A stretch of DNA of 45,413 nt from Clostridium sp. CAG:440 (lineage in GTDB: Bacteria; Bacillota; Clostridia; TANB77; CAG-508): positions 1-45,413 of the forward strand of contig FR898653.1 in assembly GCA_000437215.1 (NCBI GenBank), in the 5' to 3' direction. The translations under genes were made by a program, and so were the position numbers. Positions within the stretch are counted from its first letter, which is position 1, and each line of letters opens with the position of its first letter. Below the pieces are notes generated by a model. The model was not told the DNA's origin. It saw nothing but the letters and a program-made list of their open reading frames with translations, and made no database searches. Shown one piece after another: positions 39,259-45,413 of the stretch.

Positions 39259-39375
39259 TATAAAAAGTATTAAAAATAAAATTTTATTATTCAAATAATT
39301 GTTATAGAAATTAATAAAAAAATTTTTAGTTCAATTATTTTTAAAGTTAAAATTTGATTTTTAATATTTTTTATT
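39259..39375. repeat. Palindromic repeat related to the MITE-like element at 19.2 kb
   Basis: The left arm (39260-39300) and right arm (39331-39374) form a long imperfect palindrome. Its left arm matches the inner arm of the 19153-19468 element almost exactly: ATTAAAAATAAAATTTTAT, two differing bases, then TTCAAATAATT. The outer GGGACGGGG terminal repeats and the central loop are missing. The rest of the 469-bp gap (39376-39710) holds a TGTCGAA motif at 39471 and the promoter at 39516. Confidence 0.75.
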
Positions 39376-39515
39376 TGGTTTTTATGTGAAAAAATTTAAA
39401 TTTTAAGAAAATATAATTTTAATCTATAATTGTTTAAAAAAGATTAAATTTTACTTATGAATTTTTAAAATGTCGAAATTTGCGATGAAATGTAGGAAAT
39501 TATACTAAAAAAGGA

Positions 39516-39545
39516 TTGACAAATAAAATTTTTAGGGAGTATACT
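39516..39545 (+). promoter_or_regulatory. Strong sigmaA-type promoter of the Rpn-like gene pair
   Basis: TTGACA (39516-39521), 18 bp, TATACT (39540-39545). A TGTCGAA heptamer (matching the Spo0A-box consensus) lies at 39471-39477. The leader to the first ATG is long, about 160 bases. Confidence 0.75.
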
Positions 39546-39710
39546 AAAAACAGAATTATATAATTTAATCGTAACAAATTTTTTTTCAAAGAATTAAATC
39601 AAAAGATGTTACAAATCTAAAGTTAACTTTAAATCTTAATCAATTTACCCCAAAATTTAATTTATATGAAAAGGAGGTATTACTTTATTTAGTGCACTAA
39701 AAATTTTTTT

Positions 39711-40346
39711 ATGAATAGAAAATTTGTATCAAAAAGTAATTTAGTATTAAGTAAAATTTTAAATTCAAATAATTGTTTAGATATCTTAAAAGATTTCATT
39801 GAAACTATATTAAAAGTAAAAATAAAAAACATTACCTTAAATAATCCAAAAGAAAACAAATACTATTCAAGTACTACATATTACAGTATGGGAATAGTAG
39901 AAGTAAGAATACAAACAGAAGATGAAGAATTAAATGTTGGAATTCAAATAATAGATGGAAATTACGTTCAAAATAAAATGTTTTTATATTATGCAAGAGT
40001 ACATACAAACCAGATAACATATAATGATAACAGAAAAATTGCCAAAACGGTTACAATTAATATTCTAGATTTTAATTATTTTAGCTCATATAATTATCAC
40101 AGAAAAATTTCAATTAAAACTAATATAATAGATGATAATATTTTAGAAACTATGGAAATGCATGTAATAGAATTACCTAAATTCAAAATGCTAAATTTAT
40201 CGAATATCAAAAAGGAAGAAGCGTGGATTGGTTATTTTCAGGGACAAAATTTAAAATTAATACAATTATCAAAAGAAAAGTTTAGTAAAATATCAAAATT
40301 AGATGAGTTGTTAGAAAAATATTGGAAAGAGGAAAAAATAGAGTAG
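39711..40346 (+). CDS. Degenerate Rpn/PD-(D/E)XK-nuclease family protein
   Basis: 211 residues. The layout follows the Rpn/transposase-like PD-(D/E)XK family: SNLVLSKILNSNNCLDILKDFIETIL, then VKIKNITLNNPKEN, VTINILDFNYF, and MEMHVIELPKFK near the end. The catalytic core, usually D-x(n)-E-x-Q (DIKAKDEKGNLINIEMQV in typical members), reads EVRIQTEDEELNVGIQII here. D has become E and the key E has become G, while the Q remains. The nuclease is thus probably weak or inactive. The ATG has no close ribosome binding site; AAGGAGGT is 33 bases upstream, with a TTTAGTGCACTAAA palindrome between. It is followed 15 bp later by a shorter, more diverged relative. Confidence 0.65.
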   Translation: MNRKFVSKSNLVLSKILNSNNCLDILKDFIETILKVKIKNITLNNPKENKYYSSTTYYSMGIVEVRIQTEDEELNVGIQIIDGNYVQNKMFLYYARVHTNQITYNDNRKIAKTVTINILDFNYFSSYNYHRKISIKTNIIDDNILETMEMHVIELPKFKMLNLSNIKKEEAWIGYFQGQNLKLIQLSKEKFSKISKLDELLEKYWKEEKIE

Positions 40347-40361
40347 TAGGAAGGAGCTTAA

Positions 40362-40889
40362 TTGCAAAATAACAAAAAAAATATTTTAAGAAGTAAAAAA
40401 AATACTCTTGCAATAAAAAATATTCTTCAAAATACTTTAAATTGTAAAATTAAAGAAATAAAATTTAAAGGAATAGAAAGGCTAAAAAAGATATCAGAAT
40501 ATAATTTTAAACTTATGAAAGTGGAAGTGGTATTAGAAACAAATATAAAGCGTGAAATATATCTAAAAATTATAAATAAGGAAAAAGTCCAAGAAACTAT
40601 ATTTTGTTATTGGTATTTTTGTGAAGAAAAAAATTTAACAAATAAGGTGAAAAATGGAAAGTATTATAATAAAAAAGCAACTATAACAGAATATAAAAGC
40701 AAGTATTATAATTATAAAAAGAAGTTTAATATCAAATTTTTAAATAAAAATTATAAAATATGTAAGAGCTCTAATATATATTTTTTGGATTTAGATAAAT
40801 ATATTTTAAGATTTAATGAGAATAAGAAAGGAAGATTTTTGGATAATTTTAATATAGAGAAAAAGATGATTTTTATTGGAATAATATAG
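40362..40889 (+). CDS. Short diverged relative of the Rpn-like protein
   Basis: TTG start with AAGGAG at 40351-40356; 175 residues, Lys/Asn/Ile-rich. It keeps the same plan as the gene before: NILQNTLNCKIKEIKF, then VEVVLETNIKREIYLKIINK in place of the catalytic strand pair, YWYFCEEKNLTNKVK, and a late IYFLDLDKYI where the other has HVIELPKFK. No recognisable catalytic D/E/K set is left. It is probably cotranscribed with the upstream gene and either decaying or repurposed. The relationship is by motif order only and is moderately sure. Confidence 0.5.
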   Translation: MQNNKKNILRSKKNTLAIKNILQNTLNCKIKEIKFKGIERLKKISEYNFKLMKVEVVLETNIKREIYLKIINKEKVQETIFCYWYFCEEKNLTNKVKNGKYYNKKATITEYKSKYYNYKKKFNIKFLNKNYKICKSSNIYFLDLDKYILRFNENKKGRFLDNFNIEKKMIFIGII

Positions 40890-40906
40890 AAAATTGGTTT
40901 AACTTC

Positions 40907-40935
40907 TTGATAAAATGTCGATTTTTTGGTATATT
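40907..40935 (+). promoter_or_regulatory. Promoter for the TSCPD gene, with TGTCGA in the spacer
   Basis: TTGATA (40907-40912), 17 bp, TATATT (40930-40935). The spacer contains TGTCGA at 40916-40921. Confidence 0.6.
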
Positions 40936-40953
40936 AATATAGAGGTGATGAAA

Positions 40954-41205
40954 ATGACATATACTTATACACCAGAAGGAGTTTGCTCAATGCAAATGAT
41001 TTTTGAGATAGAAAATGATATAATAAAAAGCTTAAAAATTGTTGGAGGATGCCCTGGAAATACTGTAGGTGTTGCAAGACTTGTTGAGGGTAAAAATATA
41101 GATGAGGTTATAAAATTACTAAAAGGAATTGATTGTGCAGGAAGAGGGACATCTTGCCCAGATCAAGTTGCAATAGCTTTAGAAGAATATAAAAATGGGA
41201 AATAA
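40954..41205 (+). CDS. Small four-cysteine TSCPD-domain protein (TIGR03905-like)
   Basis: ATG 40954 chosen: AGAGG is eight bases upstream, too close to the other in-frame ATG at 40948. 83 residues. Four conserved cysteines in GVCSMQM, GGCPGN, DCAGRG and TSCPDQ; the last is the name-giving TSCPD motif. Family members are of unknown function; the cysteine pattern suggests metal or Fe-S binding. The same fold occurs at the C-terminus of some vitamin-B12-dependent ribonucleotide reductases. Confidence 0.92.
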   Translation: MTYTYTPEGVCSMQMIFEIENDIIKSLKIVGGCPGNTVGVARLVEGKNIDEVIKLLKGIDCAGRGTSCPDQVAIALEEYKNGK

Positions 41206-41229
41206 GTATTTATACTTATTTCTTTTTTT
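41200..41229 (+). terminator. Rho-independent terminator
   Basis: AAATAAGTAT-tt-ATACTTATTT followed by CTTTTTTT, overlapping the stop region of the TSCPD gene. Confidence 0.88.
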
Positions 41230-41489
41230 AGTAACAAATTATTTGTTTTTTTGTATAATCCTACGGAATAAAGAAGTAAGAGCAAAATTATAAAACAAAA
41301 TAACAAAATGTAATATTAAAATAATCTAAATTTAATAAAAGCAAAAAATGTAGATAAAAGTCGAAAAGCCGTAATAAGAAAAATGTAATATAAAACAAAA
41401 ACGAAAATGTACATAATTGTATATTTTTTTTTATTAATATACAATTTATTTATAAATATAAGTAAAAGATATAAAAAGGAGAAATAAAC
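41230..41489. other. AT-rich leader region of the dockerin-protein gene
   Basis: No gene. It contains the GTCGAAAAGCCGTAATAA stretch at 41360-41377 (related to 3076 and 3127) and an ATTGTATAT / ATATACAAT inverted repeat at about 41417-41446. No clear promoter is assignable. Confidence 0.5.
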
Positions 41490-43091
41490 TTGCAAGCAAG
41501 AGTTAAAAAATTAATAAAAATTAATTTAATAGTATTAATTATATGCATTTGTACAATTGCTGCAAGTTGCAAAATTGTTATGGCTGATTCTACAACAATA
41601 GAACCAACTACAAACCAATACATAGAATTAAGAGCAACAAAAATAAAGGATGTTGAAGGAAATGGTAAACAGGTAATTTTTGAACTTTGGGGACATGACA
41701 TTAAGTTTAAAGGATTTGATGTTAGATTTTCATATGATGGAAATATATTTTCAACATCTAATTTGATTACTAATGAAGAATGTGATGATGAAACACAATA
41801 TTTTGCATTTGAAAATGAGTTTGTAGATAATTTGGATATATTTTCTGTCCCATATACAGGAAACACGGATGCTGGAATAAGATTAGTACTTTCGCTAAAC
41901 CCTCCAGTTACAGAATCTGAGCATATAAAAAATGACGAAAATTTAGGAACAATAATAGATACAACAGGAGATGTTTTATTGGGAAAATTAAGCTTTAAAA
42001 TGTCATCTGATGAGTTTAATATAAGTAGTTTTAAACTAGAAACATCAAGCAGCAGTTCACCTAAAACAGGAATAAAAATAACAATAGGTAATGAACAAAA
42101 TTATGAAAGTCAATCAACATTTCGTTTTACAGATAAGACAGCATCTAAAAATGCAGATTTAGCAAATATAAAGTTATCAACTGGAAGTGAGGAAGATGCA
42201 AATTATAAAGAATACCCAATTACACCTACATTTGATAAAAAGATATTAGAATATAATTTAGACTTATTAGAATATATAGATAAAATGGACTTAGAAATAA
42301 CAAAAGATGATGAAAAATCTTCTATCATTCTAAAAATTCCAAAAAGGGATGAAAATGGAGAATTAATTTATGATAGTGATGGAACAACAATTATATATGA
42401 AGAAAAAGAAATCGAAGATCTAACCCAAGAAATAACATTAAATAAATTAGGCAAGCAAGATACAATTATAGAAATAAAAGTAATTGCTGAAGATAAAAAA
42501 ACTACTAATATATATAAATTAACAATACATAGACCATATGGAGTTATAAAAGGAAAAATTGAAACACCATATACACTATCAACAACGGGAAAATATATAT
42601 CAAATATATATGCATATAAAAGCAGTGAAGTAGCTAAAGTTTTTGATTGGGATGAAAAGGAAAAAGAGTTTGGTGGTAAAGCTGGTGTAGATACTGTAAA
42701 TAAAGAACTACATAATTTACAAGAGGAAAAAAACATTACAACAAATGATGACGGAACATTTGAATTTACCATAATACCTGGAACATATGATATTTTAGTA
42801 GATAAGCCAGGATATTTAGATCATATATATATATATGTAGAAATAGAAGAAAACAAAGTAAAAGATTTGGGAACATACCAATTAATTGCTGGAGATATAA
42901 ACAAAGATGCAATTGTTCAAATCCAAGATATAGCATTACTAAATATGCATAATGGAGATAGTTATTTAAAAGAAGGATTTGAAGAAAAATATGATTTAAA
43001 TGATGATGGAAATGTCCAGATTAAGGATATAAGTATTATAGCAGCAGATAATGGTAGCCAAAGAGAAATAGAAAATTATAAGGGAAGGTAG
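41490..43091 (+). CDS. Secreted dockerin-bearing protein with cohesin-like and cadherin-like domains
   Basis: TTG start with AAGGAG about 8 bases upstream; 533 residues. Signal peptide: KKLIKINLIVLIICICTIAA, cleavage probably near KIVMADS. Residues ~45-230 form a beta-sandwich resembling a cohesin/carbohydrate-binding fold (FKGFDVRFSYDGNIF). Residues ~230-345 look like a cadherin-like beta-sandwich (TFDKKILEYNLDL ... NIYKLTIHRPYG). Residues ~347-465 form a carboxypeptidase-regulatory-like repeat (TTNDDGTFEFTIIPGTYDI, DKPGYLDH). The last ~65 residues are a type-I dockerin with two Ca-binding repeats (GDINKDAIVQIQDIALL and YDLNDDGNVQIKDISII). The dockerin should bind a cohesin, assembling an extracellular complex. 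The next gene is of the same secreted type. Confidence 0.88.
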   Translation: MQARVKKLIKINLIVLIICICTIAASCKIVMADSTTIEPTTNQYIELRATKIKDVEGNGKQVIFELWGHDIKFKGFDVRFSYDGNIFSTSNLITNEECDDETQYFAFENEFVDNLDIFSVPYTGNTDAGIRLVLSLNPPVTESEHIKNDENLGTIIDTTGDVLLGKLSFKMSSDEFNISSFKLETSSSSSPKTGIKITIGNEQNYESQSTFRFTDKTASKNADLANIKLSTGSEEDANYKEYPITPTFDKKILEYNLDLLEYIDKMDLEITKDDEKSSIILKIPKRDENGELIYDSDGTTIIYEEKEIEDLTQEITLNKLGKQDTIIEIKVIAEDKKTTNIYKLTIHRPYGVIKGKIETPYTLSTTGKYISNIYAYKSSEVAKVFDWDEKEKEFGGKAGVDTVNKELHNLQEEKNITTNDDGTFEFTIIPGTYDILVDKPGYLDHIYIYVEIEENKVKDLGTYQLIAGDINKDAIVQIQDIALLNMHNGDSYLKEGFEEKYDLNDDGNVQIKDISIIAADNGSQREIENYKGR

Positions 43092-43100
43092 GAAAAAAAT

Positions 43101-45413
43101 ATGAAAGAGGTTAAGCAAAATAAAAAAATAGTGGCATTAATAACATTAATAACATTAATTGCAAATATGTTTTTCCCATATTGTTCTTTAATATCATATG
43201 CAGGTGTGGATTTAGACATGCCATATTTAGAATTAGCAAATGGATATGATGAAAATGATAAAGAATTTGAAGATATTATTAAACCAGATTATGAAGATTT
43301 TAATGTTATACCAGTAAAATTATATTTAGGTGGAGTTAAGGCGGTAGATGGATTTGACGTTAACTTTTCTTATGATAGTGATTTGTTAACGCCAGTGTAC
43401 TACAAAAGAAATAAATATGTTCAAGCTACATCAATAGGAAATGCATTTTCATCAGAGGATAATATTAGTGTAGTAGAATCAGGAGAAAAATGCTCATATT
43501 TATTTACAAATGAGTCTAGAATAAGATTACAAGCAACAGCAGACAAATTAAATCCTAATGGAAAGGTATTTTTAGGAACATTTTATTTCCAAATAAGTGA
43601 CGGATATACATTAAATGATATAACTAGTGAATCATTTAAGTTAGTAAAAGGTGCTAGCGGGTTACAAGATGGATTGGAGATAGATTATAATAATGTTACT
43701 CAATGGGTGTTAGGAGAAAATTATTTCCTTATATCTGGATTTAATACAGATGGAAAAGTAGAAATAACAAATTTTGAAGTAACAAATCCTACAAAACTAA
43801 ATTATGAACATGGAGATATAATTGATTATGTGGGTTCTGTTGTAACTATTAGTTATTCTGATGATTCAAAGTATAGTGAATCATTACAAAAAGCAATAGA
43901 AGATGGAAAGGTAACTGTAGACAGAACAAAAGCAGATGTAAATAATTCTAATTTTGTAGTTACAGCAGTAGAAGATATAACACAAAATAAAACAATTAAT
44001 ATAAATGTAACAGATCCAGTAAATTCAATAAAATTAATAGCAAGTCCAACAAATACCTCATATAATACAGGAGATACCATAGACCTAACAGGAGGAATTA
44101 TAGAAACAAAAACAAAAAGTGGTGTGACTAAAAATATAAACTTACCAGACAGTAGTGTAATTTCTGATACAGGATTAGCAGATATTAATTCATCTAATAT
44201 TCAGGGAAATAAATGGACAACATCTAGTGGATTATTAGCAGGAAATCAAAAAATAACATTATCATATACAGATAGTAATAATGTAACAAAGACAACATCA
44301 TTTACAGTAATAGTAAATGATTCAATATCAGAAATAAAAATAAAAGATAATCCAAGTAAAACAACATATAAATATGGAGATTCTTTAGAACTAGAAAATG
44401 GTAAAATTACAGTATTGACAGTTGGAGGAGCAAGCTTTGATTTAAGTATGGAAGATGGGGCAGTTAGTGTTACTGGCTATAATAAAACACCTACTTCTAT
44501 GCCAAATAACCAAAATTTAAATGTTTCATATGGTGGAAAGGTTGCAGCAGATACAATATCTGTAACTGTAAAAAACTATGTAAAAGAAATTATATTAACA
44601 ACACCAAATAAAACAATATATAAATATGGAGATGCAATTGATTTAACAGGTGGAAGTTATAATGTAAAATATGGAAATGATACAATAGGTTCAGCAAGCA
44701 ATTTAACATTATCTGACCTATCTAATTACTCAATGAATACAATCGGTACACAAAATGTAATAGTAAGTTATACAGATAATGATACAAATAGTTATACATA
44801 CCTAGATACATTTACTCAAAGCTTTACTATTCAAGTAAATGATTATATATCAAAAATGGAAATAACAAATCCAACAGATGTAAGTTTTTATTATGGTGAT
44901 ACATTTACTTTTGATGGTGGTAGTATAAAAGCATATTATGCATCTAATCCAACAAAAGCAATAGTAATTCCTATGACAGAAACAATGATAAGACAAGTTG
45001 ATGGAAGTGCTGTTGAAATGAAACCAGATGGTAGTTTGTTTGATTTAAGTACACAAAAATATAAAGAAAATTTAGAGATTTCAGTAACTAGAGGAGGAAT
45101 TACCAAAACATCTAATTATAGTATAGATATAATAAATACTTTAAAATCAATACAGATACAAGGAACTCCTAAAACTGAGTATAATATAAATGAACCAATA
45201 CAAACAGGTTTATCAATACTTGTAACAAGACAGACAGGAGAAATTGAAGCAATAGATGTAGAAAACGATATGATAAGTGGTTTTAATACTACAACAGAGG
45301 GAGAAAAAGAAGTAACAATAACATATACAGAAAATGGAGTTACAAAACAGACAAGTTATAGTATAACTGTAAAAGATGCAGTAACAGGAATAGGGATAAA
45401 AACAAATCCAAAT
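43101..45413 (+). CDS. Secreted cohesin-like / Big_3-type Ig-like surface protein, 5' part
   Basis: ATG 43101 with AGGTAGG upstream and a gap of only 9 bp after the dockerin-protein stop. The frame is open to the window end (771 codons seen). Signal peptide (KKIVALITLITLIANMFFPYCSLISYA). A cohesin-like beta-sandwich (VDGFDVNFSYDSDLLTP ... KVFLGTFYFQISDG) covers ~70-190. It is followed by tandem Ig-like modules, each with TYKYGDSLELENGKI or SYNTGDTIDLTGGI openings, of the bacterial Ig-like group 3/4 type, at ~315, ~425, ~505 and later. No cell-wall anchor is seen because the 3' end is missing. With the dockerin gene it forms a likely operon for an extracellular scaffold. Confidence 0.85.
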   Translation, partial: MKEVKQNKKIVALITLITLIANMFFPYCSLISYAGVDLDMPYLELANGYDENDKEFEDIIKPDYEDFNVIPVKLYLGGVKAVDGFDVNFSYDSDLLTPVYYKRNKYVQATSIGNAFSSEDNISVVESGEKCSYLFTNESRIRLQATADKLNPNGKVFLGTFYFQISDGYTLNDITSESFKLVKGASGLQDGLEIDYNNVTQWVLGENYFLISGFNTDGKVEITNFEVTNPTKLNYEHGDIIDYVGSVVTISYSDDSKYSESLQKAIEDGKVTVDRTKADVNNSNFVVTAVEDITQNKTININVTDPVNSIKLIASPTNTSYNTGDTIDLTGGIIETKTKSGVTKNINLPDSSVISDTGLADINSSNIQGNKWTTSSGLLAGNQKITLSYTDSNNVTKTTSFTVIVNDSISEIKIKDNPSKTTYKYGDSLELENGKITVLTVGGASFDLSMEDGAVSVTGYNKTPTSMPNNQNLNVSYGGKVAADTISVTVKNYVKEIILTTPNKTIYKYGDAIDLTGGSYNVKYGNDTIGSASNLTLSDLSNYSMNTIGTQNVIVSYTDNDTNSYTYLDTFTQSFTIQVNDYISKMEITNPTDVSFYYGDTFTFDGGSIKAYYASNPTKAIVIPMTETMIRQVDGSAVEMKPDGSLFDLSTQKYKENLEISVTRGGITKTSNYSIDIINTLKSIQIQGTPKTEYNINEPIQTGLSILVTRQTGEIEAIDVENDMISGFNTTTEGEKEVTITYTENGVTKQTSYSITVKDAVTGIGIKTNPN

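Overview
The window is very AT-rich. It has A/U-rich rho-independent terminators, strong AGGAGG-type ribosome binding sites, several TTG and GTG starts, CCA-encoding tRNA genes and mainly AGA for arginine. Together with rnc beside an Elp3-like radical SAM gene, a ZIP transporter, YitT, IspH and very large secreted repeat proteins, this suggests a low-GC Firmicute, most likely an uncultured gut-type member of the Clostridia. The lineage is an inference, because no 16S or other taxonomic marker lies here.

Layout. 1-9.3 kb: the 3' part of one large repeat-rich surface protein, then a complete ~2,000-residue surface protein with MBG-like repeats and a beta-helix tail. 9.4-9.7 kb: tRNA-Gly(GCC) and tRNA-Cys(GCA). 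9.8-13.0 kb: a ~1,080-residue cytoplasmic coiled-coil protein. 13.1-15.4 kb (minus strand): a membrane-anchored SH3/glucosaminidase autolysin and an unknown single-pass membrane protein. 15.5-18.2 kb: rnc, an Elp3-like radical SAM gene and a YitT-family membrane protein. 18.3-19.5 kb: an 8-oxoguanine glycosylase whose stop codon lies in a 316-bp MITE-like palindromic element. 19.5-27.7 kb: one giant cyclic beta-1,2-glucan synthetase-like gene. 27.8-37.4 kb: a large FtsX-type permease, a TetR regulator divergent from an ABC ATPase/permease pair, then mutL overlapping the permease stop, then a ZIP transporter. 37.5-39.2 kb: an OmpR-type response regulator and ispH. 39.2-41.2 kb: a palindromic repeat related to the MITE, two degenerate Rpn-type (PD-(D/E)XK) genes and a small TSCPD protein. 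41.5-45.4 kb: a dockerin-bearing secreted protein followed by a cohesin-like/Ig-like secreted protein that runs off the window.

The most remarkable signal is translational. Three genes (the MBG surface protein, YitT and the glucan synthetase) are each split by a +1 frame change. At all three sites the break is a Leu codon followed by in-frame CGG and then A: UUG CGG A twice and CUU CGG A once. Skipping the C and reading GGA as Gly restores the protein. A manual scan of roughly 14,000 codons on both strands found no other in-frame CGG. CGG therefore seems not to be read as a normal sense codon here, but to mark sites of +1 frameshifting (or quadruplet CGGA decoding). The analogy is to the prfB (CUU UGA C) and Ty1 (CUU AGG C) sites. 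This is inference from sequence and needs proteomic and tRNA-gene evidence.

Functionally the region combines envelope building and decoration (surface proteins, autolysin, glucan synthetase, dockerin protein), a TetR-controlled export system, DNA repair (OGG, MutL) and isoprenoid synthesis (IspH).
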